This document shows positions 1-8,861 of a stretch of DNA of 26,345 bases, piece by piece. The notes below the pieces were generated by a model. The model saw only the letters and a list, made by a program, of their open reading frames with translations. It was not told where the DNA came from and did no database searches. The stretch lies in assembly GCA_034429275.1 (NCBI GenBank), contig DAOUFU010000163.1, forward strand, positions 1 through 26,345, given 5' to 3'. Both the position numbers and the translations under genes were made by a program. Each line of letters starts with the position of its first letter. The first letter of the stretch is position 1. The DNA comes from DAOUFU01 sp034429275 (lineage in GTDB: Bacteria; Chloroflexota; Anaerolineae; Aggregatilineales; Aggregatilineaceae).

Positions 1-1
1 G

Positions 2-949
2 CGGGAAGCCTGTCGCCAGCGCGGGGTGTCGCGGACGCAGTTCTACGAGTACAAGCGGCGCTTTCAGACGCACGGCATCGAAGGGCTCAAAGACCTGCCG
101 CCCATCCACAAGACGCACCCGCAAACGACACCGCCGGAAGTGGTCGCGCGTATCGTGGAGTTGAGCCTGGCCAATCCGACCCGCGGATGCAACTGGCTGC
201 ATGACCGGCTGCAACTGGAAGGAGTGAGCGTCAGTGCTCCGACGATCCAGGCCATCTTGAACAAGCACGAGCTGGGCAGTCGCTACGCGCGACTGCTGAA
301 GCTGGAAAGCCAGGCGTGCCAGTACGAGATCGAATTGACGCCGGAACAGGTGGCCTGGATCGAGAAAGCCAACCCCTGTTTTCGCGAGCGGCATGTAGAG
401 AGCAGTCGGCCCGGTGAGCTGCTGTGCGCGGACACCTTCTTTGTGGGCACGCTGAAGGGCGTGGGCAAGGTCTATCTGCACGCGGTAGTGGATACCTATG
501 GTAGCTATGCCTTCGGCTATCTGCACACCAACAAGCAGCCCGAAGTCGCTGCCTTAGTGCTGCACAACGACGTGCTGCCCTTCTACCAGCAGCACGGCTT
601 GACGGTGGGGGCAGTGCTGACCGACAATGGACGCGAGTTCCGCGGCACAGAAACGCATCCCTACGAACTCTACCTGGCGCTCAACGACATCGAGCATTGC
701 CGCACCCAGGTTCTCAAGCCGCAGACCAACGGCTTCATGGAGCGTTTCAACCGCACGGCCCTCGATGAGTTCTTTCGGATTGCCTTTCGCACCACCTTCT
801 ATGAGTCGGTGGAGGCGCTCCAGGCCGACTTTGACCGCTGGCTGGTGGAGTACAACACCCAGCGCCCGCATCAAGGCTATCGGAACCTGGGCAAACGTCC
901 GATCGAGACGATCTTGTCGTACCGGGAAAGTGTTCGCCAAGAAGGTTAA
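2..949 (+). CDS. IS481-like DDE transposase (5' end outside window)
   Basis: This is an integrase-fold transposase that cuts and joins DNA ends of its insertion sequence. The reading frame is open to the left edge. The residues upstream of the GTG at 26 (EACRQRGVSRTQFYEYKRR) form the middle of a helix-turn-helix, so the true start lies outside the window. Counting from the GTG, the rve core shows D136 (CADTFF), D200 (LTDNGREF) and E239 (NGFMERFN), close to DD(35)E spacing. The C-terminus has the usual YNTQRPHQGY block. The catalytic triad is intact, so the protein may be active. No accessory IS gene is visible. Assignment to IS481 rather than a related rve family rests on the N-terminal HTH and length; the superfamily is certain. 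Confidence 0.85.
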   Translation, partial: REACRQRGVSRTQFYEYKRRFQTHGIEGLKDLPPIHKTHPQTTPPEVVARIVELSLANPTRGCNWLHDRLQLEGVSVSAPTIQAILNKHELGSRYARLLKLESQACQYEIELTPEQVAWIEKANPCFRERHVESSRPGELLCADTFFVGTLKGVGKVYLHAVVDTYGSYAFGYLHTNKQPEVAALVLHNDVLPFYQQHGLTVGAVLTDNGREFRGTETHPYELYLALNDIEHCRTQVLKPQTNGFMERFNRTALDEFFRIAFRTTFYESVEALQADFDRWLVEYNTQRPHQGYRNLGKRPIETILSYRESVRQEG

Positions 950-984
950 GAATACGCCAGGTGCGGAGGGATCGGTCCAGTCTC

Positions 985-1004
985 TGGCAGCTAACGATTT
1001 CACA
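985..1004. repeat. Possible right terminal end of the IS481-like element
   Basis: Read from the right, the sequence after the transposase starts TGTGAAATCGTTAGC. This resembles IS481-family termini, which typically start TGT-A. The matching left end lies outside the window, so neither the inverted repeat nor a target duplication can be verified. The next gene starts only 34 bases further on, so the IS probably inserted into that gene's leader. Confidence 0.35.
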
Positions 1005-1037
1005 CTTTTTTCCCCTTGAGCCACTTCGGAAATACAG

Positions 1038-2165
1038 ATGAAAATAGCAGTCGTACGATCATTTAGCTTAAGATCGCACACATTCACCTATCCGCTGCGT
1101 GTTTTTGCAGCCGAACTCCGAGACCTGGATATTCACCCGAAATTTTACTATATACCGGATGTTGAGAAAGTCACTGATTGCGACGTCGTGTTTCTGGTTG
1201 GAGGAGATATTGAACAGTATTTCCAAGACAAGACCCATCTGCTGGCAACGCTAGATCGCTATCGTGAACGGACCAAAGCTGTTGTCTGGTGTGACTGTAG
1301 TGACAGCACTTCTTTTCCGCCTAACCCCGATGTTCTGCAGCACGTTGATATTTATGCCAAATGCCAGGTGCTCAAAGACCGACAAGCCTATACGTCGCAA
1401 GTATATTATGGAGTGAGGTGTTATACAGACTATTATCACAACACGCTGGGCCTGAATGATAACAACGAACAGTTTTCGACTCCAGTGAGTCATCAAGATG
1501 TGGCCAAACTGCGACTCTCATGGAATATCGGGCTAGGCGACTTGAATGTCTGGCGTCGATTGGGTAAGGTGAGCAAAGCAATACGCTTTTTGTGGCCCGT
1601 TACGAAATATCAATTTAGGCTGTCTCCTCCTCATATTCCCGAAAGAAAGATCGACGTTGTTTATCGGGGATCGAGTCATCATGCGATGGCAACCGTCGGT
1701 TATCAACGATCAGAAACTACGCGGCAGCTGACCGAACTCAAACAGCAAAGTGACTATACTGTGATCTGTGGGGGTAAAGTTCCTTATCACCAATACATCG
1801 ATGAAATGCGACAAAGTAAAGTTGTTATATCACCTTATGGTTTTGGGGAAATATGCTTTCGAGATTACGAGTGCTTTTTGACAGGAGCGGTGTTGTTTAA
1901 GGCCAACATGGATCATCTTGAAACCTGGCCGAACTTCTATCTAACCGATCAAACCTATGTTGCACATGCCTGGGATTTTAGCGATTTCACCGATAAATTA
2001 CGAATGATACTTGCTTCACCAGTGCAAAGTCAGCGGATCGCGGAAGCTGGGCAAGATAATTTCGCCCAAATCACGCATCGCGATTTTGGTACGCAGTTTG
2101 CCCAACGAGTTTATACTCTCATTCAGAATGCTATTCAGAGCCGTCTCAACTTTGCACAGCACTGA
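1038..2165 (+). CDS. Putative glycosyltransferase (GT-B-like C-terminal domain)
   Basis: This 375-residue protein has no signal peptide and is probably a cytoplasmic glycosyltransferase of the surface-glycan cluster. The C-terminal half (about 205-370) holds the nucleotide-sugar-binding pattern of group 1 type transferases. VVYRGSS opens the domain, and a conserved stretch follows with VISPYGFGEICFRDYECFLTGAVLFK, near 265-290, where the acidic residue and the following E/C..G region normally contact the donor. The N-terminal half is poorly conserved, which is typical where the acceptor varies. The donor and acceptor cannot be deduced. The gene is clearly more AT-rich than its neighbours and sits between two IS relics, suggesting acquisition by transfer. 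Its own promoter may have been displaced by the IS end just upstream. Confidence 0.6.
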   Translation: MKIAVVRSFSLRSHTFTYPLRVFAAELRDLDIHPKFYYIPDVEKVTDCDVVFLVGGDIEQYFQDKTHLLATLDRYRERTKAVVWCDCSDSTSFPPNPDVLQHVDIYAKCQVLKDRQAYTSQVYYGVRCYTDYYHNTLGLNDNNEQFSTPVSHQDVAKLRLSWNIGLGDLNVWRRLGKVSKAIRFLWPVTKYQFRLSPPHIPERKIDVVYRGSSHHAMATVGYQRSETTRQLTELKQQSDYTVICGGKVPYHQYIDEMRQSKVVISPYGFGEICFRDYECFLTGAVLFKANMDHLETWPNFYLTDQTYVAHAWDFSDFTDKLRMILASPVQSQRIAEAGQDNFAQITHRDFGTQFAQRVYTLIQNAIQSRLNFAQH

Positions 2166-2183
2166 AAAAATCTATAGTACTAC

Positions 2184-2355
2184 TGAGCTGCCCCCCGGAT
2201 TAGTACCAATCAAAGTGAGAGGACTGCGTGCTGCTGGGCAAACTCAGCCGGTGTGAGGTAGCCCAATGCACTATGCGGACGAACGGTATTGTACTCGATC
2301 CGGTACTGCTCCACGATGTGCTGGGCTTCGGCGGCGGCGTGGAGGGGGATGTTTT
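2184..2355 (-). pseudogene. IS3-family transposase C-terminal relic with terminal repeat
   Basis: The - strand encodes a piece ending in YRIEYNTVRPHSALGYLTPAEFA, the hallmark C-terminus of IS3-family OrfB (rve domain end). The catalytic aspartates are absent. Just beyond its stop at 2210, the + strand reads TGAGCTGCCCCCCGGATTAG from 2184, which has the form of an IS3-family terminal inverted repeat (TGA.CTGCCCC type). So the outer end of an IS3 element survives, and everything internal to about 2355 is missing and replaced by an unrelated transposase. Confidence 0.65.
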
Positions 2356-2830
2356 TTTGAGCCAGTCCAGGATGGCCCGCGTGGTTTCCTGGGCCTGCTA
2401 ATCCTGCAAATGGCTCAAGTCGTGCTTGGGCTGTTTCCCGCGATAGTTGAGCTTGGACAGCAAGGCCCGAAAGCGTGAGTAGCTCAGCAAAATGTGCGAT
2501 GGTCCAGGGCAGTCCGAGGGTGCGTGGATCGGTATCCAACAGCTGGTCCAGCCGCGCCACGTAGTCCTCATCCGCCTTACTCGGTCGCCCGCTGCGGGGC
2601 CGATCCTGGAGCGCACTCAATCCGCCCTGTCGGTAGCGGCGATGCCAAGTCCAAACCATATTGGCACTCACCATCACGACCTGCGCGACTGCTTCAGGCT
2701 TCTGACCCAGGTGCAACAGTTGTATCGCAATCGCCCGTTGCCGCACCTCGGGATGCACTGACTGGTTGATGGCTTGCTCGATTTCGGCAAGTTGATCTTC
2801 GTTGAGATGAAAGTTCACGTGTCTGCTCAT
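2350..2830 (-). pseudogene. IS630-family transposase N-terminal relic, frameshifted
   Basis: Starting at 2830 (MSRHVNFHLNEDQL), the product has the IS630-type N-terminal helix-turn-helix (about 25-75) followed by the linker LSALQDRPRSGRPSK. The reading frame breaks near 2480. The continuing homology (SRFRALLSKLNYRGKQPKHDLSHLQD) is in another - frame, which meets a premature TAG near 2399 and then continues as QAQETTRAILDWLKK up to about 2350. There the sequence switches to the IS3 tail. The DDE catalytic domain is entirely lost, so this is a dead element. It separates the first and second glycosyltransferase genes. Confidence 0.7.
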
Positions 2831-2893
2831 GCCATTGAGTTTAGCATACTCGTTGATGACTTTCGATTACTGGCCTAGATAAAACAAATCGCG

Positions 2894-4093
2894 ATGAATA
2901 TCGTTATCGTGGGCTATCTAACTTTTCCCACAGGCAGTGCATCCGGGGCACGCATGCGCAACTTCGCTTTGGGCTTCCGCGAATGCGGCGCGCAGGTGTA
3001 CGTCCTGGCGATGGCTCCCATGTTGCAGGATCCCGATAACCCGCGCCATACGCCGCTGAACTACGAGGGCATCACCTATGAACGGACGGCATGGTTCGAT
3101 CTGAGTGCATCGAGAGGTGCAGTCAGCAGACTGCGCTGGTTCCTGGGTTTGTATGGATCGGTATGGACCACGCAGCGACGACTGCGTAATATCATCCAAA
3201 ATGGACAATGCGACTTCTTGCTAAGTTACGGGCGCAACGCGGTTTTACAATGGCCTCTAGTTCAGTTATGCCGGAAACACGGGATACCCACAGTACTTGA
3301 TGTGACGGAATTAGCCGAGCATTTCCGTGGGTGGGGAGGCAGATTAAGCCCGCTGTACTGGGATTTGCAGCTAGGAACCCGTTCCATGCCACGCGCTTTT
3401 GACATCGTAAGCACAATCACCTATTCACTCAAAGCGCGGTATGAAACTCTGGGCTGTAAACAAGTGTTTGTTATTCCATCCATTGAAGGCTGGGATAACC
3501 TGCCACCCGTTGATCCCCTGCCTTCGCACGATCACTTTCGATTGGTATATGTAGGGACTCTGACGGATCGAGATGCCCCCGAAATTCTCCTTGATGCGAT
3601 GCGGATTTTACAGGCGCGATCCGCCCCGGTATGTCTCGATGTGATCGGGCGTTACCAGCATTTTGTCGAAGGGCGTAACCGAGCCGCGCGCATTCAGGCT
3701 GATCCAGAGCTGCGAAGCGGTGTTAATCTCGTGGGAGAAGTCAGCGACGAAGAATTGGCGAAGCGTCTGCGCCAGGCCGATGGGCTGGTCCTTTTGCGCC
3801 GCGATGCGCCCACGGAGATCGCCGCTTTTCCAACCCGTTTGGCAGAATATTTACGGCAGGGCCGCCCCGTGTTTGTTTCTGATGTTGGTGACATCCGGGT
3901 CTACCTACAGCATGGGCAAGATGCGCTACTGCTTTCACCTAACGATCCAGAACAGGTAGCTGATGTAATTCAAGCTGTTGCAGCTAGTCCTGATCGCGGT
4001 TATAGATTAGGGGTGCAGGGGCGTATACGCGGAGCAGAGTGCTTCAATCGAAAGTTCCATGCTCAAAGATTGTTAGATTTGGTAAAATCATGA
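2894..4093 (+). CDS. Glycosyltransferase, GT4-like (GT-B fold)
   Basis: This 399-residue protein transfers a sugar from a nucleotide donor to a growing glycan, probably on the cytoplasmic side of the membrane. The N-terminal Rossmann domain opens with MNIVIVGYLTFPTGSASGARMRNFALG, the acceptor-binding loop typical of GT4 enzymes. The C-terminal domain starts near 215 (LVYVGTLTDRDAPEILLDAM). It ends with the donor-binding region EIAAFPTRLAEYLRQGRPVFVSDVGD (about 316-341) and the GQDALLLSP motif. It overlaps the next gene by ATGA, so the two are probably translationally coupled. The sugar specificity cannot be read from the sequence. Confidence 0.85.
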   Translation: MNIVIVGYLTFPTGSASGARMRNFALGFRECGAQVYVLAMAPMLQDPDNPRHTPLNYEGITYERTAWFDLSASRGAVSRLRWFLGLYGSVWTTQRRLRNIIQNGQCDFLLSYGRNAVLQWPLVQLCRKHGIPTVLDVTELAEHFRGWGGRLSPLYWDLQLGTRSMPRAFDIVSTITYSLKARYETLGCKQVFVIPSIEGWDNLPPVDPLPSHDHFRLVYVGTLTDRDAPEILLDAMRILQARSAPVCLDVIGRYQHFVEGRNRAARIQADPELRSGVNLVGEVSDEELAKRLRQADGLVLLRRDAPTEIAAFPTRLAEYLRQGRPVFVSDVGDIRVYLQHGQDALLLSPNDPEQVADVIQAVAASPDRGYRLGVQGRIRGAECFNRKFHAQRLLDLVKS

Positions 4094-5244
4094 GAGATAA
4101 ATTTCCCATGCGCCCGAAAACTGATCCGAGTCCTGCCAACGAGAATGATAACAACCCTATTCGGGTGAGTTTCATATTTGCATCGTATGGCATTGGTGGC
4201 GCGGAGAAGTCGATGCTAAGGCTGATGCAGGCGGCACATCCTCATATCCTGAGTTGTAGTGTAGTGCTCTCCGGCACAGCCAACCTTGACTTTGTGGAAG
4301 CACTAAAACCGCTGTCGATCCCGGTTTGGCGAGTGGGGCACGTGAATGTCATTGCACTAGCACAGCATTTTCGTACTCAGCATACCGAAGTGGCTTACCT
4401 TTTCGGCCAACTGCGATCACTGCCCTGGACGCTCGCCGCGCGGTTAGCCGGAGTGCCTGTTGTCATTGGTGCGGAGCGTGCCGCGCTGGATCGGCGTATG
4501 GATATTATTGGGCGCAAGCTGGATCGCTTCGTCATCGATCACTACATTTCCAATTCCCAAAAAGCAGCGCACGATTTGATCGAGCGCGTGGGCGTACAAC
4601 CTCAGCGCGTCGATGTGATCTATAACGGACTGCCTGAGCAATCTGGGCAACCATCGCCCGAGACGCTGGACATTAATGAACTGGGTTCGCCGACGATCAT
4701 TTGTGTAGCAAACGTCCAACAGCGCAAAGGACAAATTCTATTGCTGCGGGCTATTCAATTACTGCGCAAAGATTATCCCTCTATCCGCGCGGTGTTGGTG
4801 GGAAAAGACCTGACCAATGGCGACCTGCTCCGCCAATTTGATGCTGCGGGGCTAAAAGATTGTTACACCTGGACGGGCTTCGTGCCCAACGTGCGCGATT
4901 ATTTAGCGTGCTCCGATGTGTTTGTGCTGCCCAGTCTATTCTATGAGGGTATACCAACCTCCATTTTGGAAGCGATGGCCGAGCGCGTGCCCGTGATCGC
5001 CACCGATGTGGGTGGTGTCGGTGAACTCGTCATTGATGGACAGACCGGGCTGTTAGCGCCCCCCGGTGACGCGGCAGTGCTGGCCGAGTGTTTGCGGCGC
5101 GTGTTGGCATCGCCGGAACTGCGCGAGCAGCTTGTAGATCGGGCGCAGCAGCACATCCTACAGCATCACACCATTCAGAGTATGGTTGACAAACACGTTG
5201 AAGTTTTCCTCCGGGTGCTCAACATGAAGAAGCGGATGAGTTGA
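4090..5244 (+). CDS. Glycosyltransferase, GT4 family
   Basis: This is a retaining GT-B glycosyltransferase of about 384 residues. I chose the ATG at 4090 because it overlaps the upstream stop codon (ATGA); an open frame extends further upstream, inside the preceding gene. The N-terminal domain has GIGGAEKSMLRLM, the glycine-rich loop of GT4 enzymes. The C-terminal domain begins about IICVANVQQRKGQ and carries a full EX7E motif (EGIPTSILE), then AMAERVPVIATDVGGVGELV and GQTGLLAPPGD. All expected catalytic features are present. The next gene starts one base into its stop codon, so 2894-6464 behaves as a tightly packed operon. Confidence 0.9.
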   Translation: MRDKFPMRPKTDPSPANENDNNPIRVSFIFASYGIGGAEKSMLRLMQAAHPHILSCSVVLSGTANLDFVEALKPLSIPVWRVGHVNVIALAQHFRTQHTEVAYLFGQLRSLPWTLAARLAGVPVVIGAERAALDRRMDIIGRKLDRFVIDHYISNSQKAAHDLIERVGVQPQRVDVIYNGLPEQSGQPSPETLDINELGSPTIICVANVQQRKGQILLLRAIQLLRKDYPSIRAVLVGKDLTNGDLLRQFDAAGLKDCYTWTGFVPNVRDYLACSDVFVLPSLFYEGIPTSILEAMAERVPVIATDVGGVGELVIDGQTGLLAPPGDAAVLAECLRRVLASPELREQLVDRAQQHILQHHTIQSMVDKHVEVFLRVLNMKKRMS

Positions 5245-6464
5245 TGTCAGGCCTAAAGATCGCTCACATTACCACCATTGATATGACCCTGCGTTATATC
5301 CTGCTGAACCAGCTACACGATTTGCAGCGGCATGGGTATCATGTCACAACCATCGCGTCGCCCGGAGAAAACGCGGCCTTTCTCAGAGAGAGGGGGCTAC
5401 CTCATATCCAAGTGCCAATGTCCAGGCGAATGGCTCCTGCCGCCGATCTACGCTCTCTGTTTCGACTCTACCGGGTGATCAAAAGCGAAAAATTCGCCCT
5501 GGTCCATACCCATACACCAAAAGCTGGGCTGCTGGGGCAGCTTGCGGCGCGACTGGCGGGTGTGCCTATCATTGTGAACACCATTCATGGTTTCTACTTT
5601 CACGAGAATATGGGGTCAGTCAAACGGGCGCTATACATCACAACGGAGAAACTCGCGGCACGCTGTTCATCCTTGATATTCTCGGTGAATCAGGAAGATA
5701 TAAAAACGGCACATCGAGAAGGCATCGGCGCACCGGAGAAAATCAAGTTGCTTGGACCGGGGGGGATTGGCATTGACGTACAGCGTTTTAACCGTGAGAC
5801 AATTTCAGAAACTACCCTCGCTGCCAAACGCGCCGAGTTGGGGTTGAGCAGAGAGGCGCGGATCATCGGATTTGTAGGACGTCTGGTCTTGGAGAAGGGG
5901 ATTCAGGAACTCTTACAGGCCGTTACCCTGATCAAAGACCGTTTACCGAATCTCCGCGTGCTGATCATCGGTCCAATTGACTCCGAGAAAGCCGATGCGC
6001 TCACCCCCGCGATTGCCGCCCAATATGGACTTGAGGTGGAATGCGTGTTTACGGGTATGCGGCAAGATATCCCCGAATTGATGGCACTGATGGATGTCTT
6101 TGTGCTGCCCTCTCATCGAGAAGGCTTCCCCGTATCGCTGATGCAGGCATCCGCGATGCGATTACCGTGCGTGGTGACGGATATTCGAGGGTGCCGCGAA
6201 GCGGTCAAGCATGGACAGAATGGGCTACTCGTTCCTTTCAGAGACGTTCAAGCATTGGCTGACGCGATTTTAAATGTGTTGAGCGACCCCCAAAAAGCCT
6301 ACCAGATGGGTGAAGCGGGTAGACGAATGGCCCTAGAATGTTTTGATGAACAGTTGGTGTTTGAACATGTCAGAGCCGAATATGCTCGGCTTCTCCGAGT
6401 TGCAGGACTGCCAATTCCACCTGAGACTCAATCAGTACAGCTCTTTTGGAAAACCCCGTCTTGA
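5244..6464 (+). CDS. Glycosyltransferase, GT4 family (PglA/CapM-like)
   Basis: This is a GT-B glycosyltransferase of about 406 residues. The start is the ATG at 5244 (MSGLKIAHITTIDMTLRYIL), overlapping the previous stop as TGATG. The N-terminus with an early H and the run LVHTHTPKAGLLGQLAARLAGVPIIVNTIHGFYFH match the subgroup containing PglA and capsular CapM-type enzymes, which add a second sugar to an undecaprenyl-diphosphate-linked amino sugar. The donor site reads EGFPVSLMQ, so the second glutamate of EX7E is a glutamine here; this subgroup tolerates that position, but it is worth noting. The neighbouring PglC-, PglD- and PglE-like genes support a role in the first steps of glycan assembly. 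Confidence 0.85.
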   Translation: MSGLKIAHITTIDMTLRYILLNQLHDLQRHGYHVTTIASPGENAAFLRERGLPHIQVPMSRRMAPAADLRSLFRLYRVIKSEKFALVHTHTPKAGLLGQLAARLAGVPIIVNTIHGFYFHENMGSVKRALYITTEKLAARCSSLIFSVNQEDIKTAHREGIGAPEKIKLLGPGGIGIDVQRFNRETISETTLAAKRAELGLSREARIIGFVGRLVLEKGIQELLQAVTLIKDRLPNLRVLIIGPIDSEKADALTPAIAAQYGLEVECVFTGMRQDIPELMALMDVFVLPSHREGFPVSLMQASAMRLPCVVTDIRGCREAVKHGQNGLLVPFRDVQALADAILNVLSDPQKAYQMGEAGRRMALECFDEQLVFEHVRAEYARLLRVAGLPIPPETQSVQLFWKTPS

Positions 6465-7056
6465 TGTAGTTCTGGCAGTAGCGGCGTTACTCCTGCTATT
6501 CCCTTTCTTGCTGCTCATTGCTTTGTTTGTTTGGCGGAACTTGGGCTCTCCCATCCTCTTCCGTCAGCAGCGACCCGGTCTCCACGGCAAACCCTTTACC
6601 CTACTCAAATTCCGCACGATGACCGACGCGCGCGACGCGGATGGCAATCTGCTTCCCGACGAGAAGTGCCTGACCCGGTTCGGGCAATTTCTGCGCCGTA
6701 CCAGCCTGGACGAACTGCCGGAGTTGTTCAACGTGCTGCGTGGCGATATGAGCCTGGTCGGTCCGCGCCCTTTGCTGATGCACTACCTGGACCTCTATAC
6801 ACCCGAACAAGCGCGCCGCCATGAAGTCAAGCCAGGCATCACCGGCTGGGCGCAGATTAACGGGCGCAATGCGCTATCCTGGGAAGAGAAATTTGAATTG
6901 GATGTCTGGTATGTGGATCATGTGTCTCTCTGGCTCGACCTGAAGATTCTTGCGCTAACCGTGTGGAAAGTTCTCCGTCGCGAGGGAATCAGTCAAGAGG
7001 GGCACGCCACCATGGCACAGTTTACGGGGACAACAACGAATCTCAAGGCGGAGTGA
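6367..7056 (+). CDS. PglC-type undecaprenyl-phosphate sugar-1-phosphate transferase
   Basis: This enzyme starts lipid-linked glycan synthesis by moving a phosphosugar from a UDP-sugar onto undecaprenyl phosphate at the inner membrane face. It has one hydrophobic membrane segment near the N-terminus (LDVVLAVAALLLLFPFLLLIALFVW). The diagnostic catalytic core follows: RQQRPG, LKFRTM, RRTSLDELPELFNVLRGDMSLVGPRPLL with the Asp-Glu dyad in LDEL, and KPGITGWAQINGRN. The length of about 229 residues fits the monotopic PglC family rather than the larger WbaP/WcaJ proteins. The start is uncertain: ATGs at 6343, 6367 and 6382 all lie inside the preceding gene, giving an unusually long overlap of about 80-120 bases. 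Confidence 0.9.
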   Translation: MSEPNMLGFSELQDCQFHLRLNQYSSFGKPRLDVVLAVAALLLLFPFLLLIALFVWRNLGSPILFRQQRPGLHGKPFTLLKFRTMTDARDADGNLLPDEKCLTRFGQFLRRTSLDELPELFNVLRGDMSLVGPRPLLMHYLDLYTPEQARRHEVKPGITGWAQINGRNALSWEEKFELDVWYVDHVSLWLDLKILALTVWKVLRREGISQEGHATMAQFTGTTTNLKAE

Positions 7057-7057
7057 C

Positions 7058-7678
7058 TTGGCGGGTATAATTATCCTCGGTGCCGGTGGCCATGCGAAAG
7101 TCGTCGCTGATATCTTGTTGTCCCAGGGTCGTGAAGTTGCAGGATATCTGGATGACAATCCCGCCTCATGGAATACTAAGCCGCTCAACATTCCAGTGCT
7201 GGGGTCTACTGATGCTTTTGCCGAACTCGCCATTGAAGGTATAGTAATTGGCATCGGGGCGAACACTATTCGACAAAGGCTTGCTGCTCAGCTTGGCGAG
7301 GATACGCCTTGGTGCAATGCGGTACATCCACAAGCCATTATCGCCAAGTCCGTTAAGCTCGGCGTTGGAGTCGTTGTGGCGGCAGGAGCGATCATCAATC
7401 CGGATACTGTGATCGGTGACCATGTCATCATCAACACTGCCGCGAGTGTCGATCACGATTGTGAAATCAAGGCGTTTTGCCATATCGCGCCTGGTACACA
7501 TTTAGGCGGCGGAGTTAAAGTAGGACAGGGTACGCTGATCGGCATCGGAGCAACCGTGCATCCCTACTGCACCATTGGCAGAAACGTGATCGTAGGCGCA
7601 GGAGCTGTAGTGGTCGATGATATCCCAGACGATGTCACTGTTGTCGGCGTTCCGGCGCGCCCGTTGAAAAAGGATTGA
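7058..7678 (+). CDS. NeuD/PglD-like sugar N/O-acetyltransferase
   Basis: This left-handed beta-helix acyltransferase probably acetylates the amino group of a UDP-amino-deoxysugar using acetyl-CoA. The N-terminal Rossmann-like domain has GAGGHAKV (8-15), which binds the nucleotide sugar. Hexapeptide repeats run from about residue 95 to the end. The presumed catalytic histidine is H133 in SVDHDC, with D134 where PglD has glutamate. I chose the TTG at 7058: MAGIIILGAGGHAKV is the usual family start, and an AAGGCGGAG ribosome site lies just upstream. It starts one base after the PglC-like stop and ends eight bases before the aminotransferase, so the three are co-expressed. Confidence 0.88.
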   Translation: MAGIIILGAGGHAKVVADILLSQGREVAGYLDDNPASWNTKPLNIPVLGSTDAFAELAIEGIVIGIGANTIRQRLAAQLGEDTPWCNAVHPQAIIAKSVKLGVGVVVAAGAIINPDTVIGDHVIINTAASVDHDCEIKAFCHIAPGTHLGGGVKVGQGTLIGIGATVHPYCTIGRNVIVGAGAVVVDDIPDDVTVVGVPARPLKKD

Positions 7679-7685
7679 ACCTCTT

Positions 7686-8834
7686 ATGAAAATTCCCATG
7701 TCCTCGCCGGACATCACACCCGCAGAGATTGACGCGATTAACCAGGTTCTGTCTACCCGCTGGCTCAGCCTCGGACCCAAGATCGGCGAGTTCGAGCAGG
7801 CATTTGCAGCGTACGCCCAGGCCAAACACGCGATCGGCGTGAATTCCGGCACAAGCGGTCTGCATCTCGCAATGATCGCGGCGGGCATCAGTGATGGCGA
7901 TGAAGTGATCACGCCCTCGTTCAGCTTCATCGCGTCGGCCAACTGTGTGATGTACGAACGCGGGAAACCCGTGTTTGTCGATATCGATCCCCGGACGGGC
8001 AACATTGATCCCACTCTGATCGAAGACGCGATCACTGAACGAACCAAAGCGATCATTCCCGTTCATGCTTTCGGCCAACCCGCCGATATGGACCCGATCC
8101 TTGCGATTGCCCGTAAGCACAACCTGCTGGTGATCGAGGATGCCTGCGAAGCTATTGGCGCGGAATACAAAGGTCGCCGGGCGGGAACATTGGGCGAGGC
8201 GGCAGTATATGCCTTCTATCCCAACAAGCAGATGACTACGGGCGAAGGCGGCATGATCGTCACCGATAACGACGACTGGGCCAACCTGTTCCGCAGTCTG
8301 CGCAACCAGGGCCGCGATATCTTTGACGCCTGGCTGAACCATACTCGCCTCGGTTACAACTACCGCATGGATGAGATGAGCGCGGCGCTCGGACTCGTGC
8401 AAGTGCAGCGTATCGAGGAACTGCTCGCCAAGCGCGATCAGGTGGCGGCGTGGTATAACGAACGCATTGACCAGATCAGCGGTATTTGCAAGCCATACAT
8501 CGCCGCGACTACCACGCGCATGAGCTGGTTTGTGTACGTCATCCGCTGCGAAGACGGTGTGGATCGCAACCGCCTGATGACCTACCTCGACCAACATGGA
8601 GTCCCGTCACGGCCCTACTTCACGCCGATCCACTTGCAGCCCTTCTACCAGCGGCAGTTCGGCTGGAAACGCGGCGATCTGCCGCATACCGAGAAAGCGG
8701 GCGATACGTTCCTCGCGCTGCCGTTCTCCGGCGTTATGACCGAAGAACAGGTTGATTACGTGTGTGATCAGCTCCGCAGCGGGATTGAGGCCGCCCAGAC
8801 GGTAGAGTCTGTCTCCACTGTAGCGGCTGATTGA
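7686..8834 (+). CDS. DegT/DnrJ/EryC1 sugar aminotransferase (PglE-like)
   Basis: This PLP-dependent enzyme converts a keto group of a nucleotide sugar into an amine, usually with glutamate as donor. It shows the complete family signature: SGTSGLHLAM (54-63) binds cofactor phosphate, D152 in EDACEAIGAEYKG contacts the pyridine nitrogen, and K181 in YPNKQMTTGEGG forms the Schiff base. The C-terminal substrate domain includes YNYRMDEMSAALG and PYFTPIHLQP. Its 382 residues match the family. It sits directly after the NeuD/PglD-like gene, matching aminotransferase-acetyltransferase pairs that make acetylated amino-dideoxysugars. The 4,6-dehydratase that would supply its substrate is not in the window. 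Confidence 0.92.
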   Translation: MKIPMSSPDITPAEIDAINQVLSTRWLSLGPKIGEFEQAFAAYAQAKHAIGVNSGTSGLHLAMIAAGISDGDEVITPSFSFIASANCVMYERGKPVFVDIDPRTGNIDPTLIEDAITERTKAIIPVHAFGQPADMDPILAIARKHNLLVIEDACEAIGAEYKGRRAGTLGEAAVYAFYPNKQMTTGEGGMIVTDNDDWANLFRSLRNQGRDIFDAWLNHTRLGYNYRMDEMSAALGLVQVQRIEELLAKRDQVAAWYNERIDQISGICKPYIAATTTRMSWFVYVIRCEDGVDRNRLMTYLDQHGVPSRPYFTPIHLQPFYQRQFGWKRGDLPHTEKAGDTFLALPFSGVMTEEQVDYVCDQLRSGIEAAQTVESVSTVAAD

Positions 8835-8861
8835 CGTTTGACCCAAATGGGAGTCGTTTAA

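Noticed and set aside
2210..2830. A single intact transposase gene
   Set aside because: The two ends belong to different IS families and the IS630 part has a frameshift and stop.
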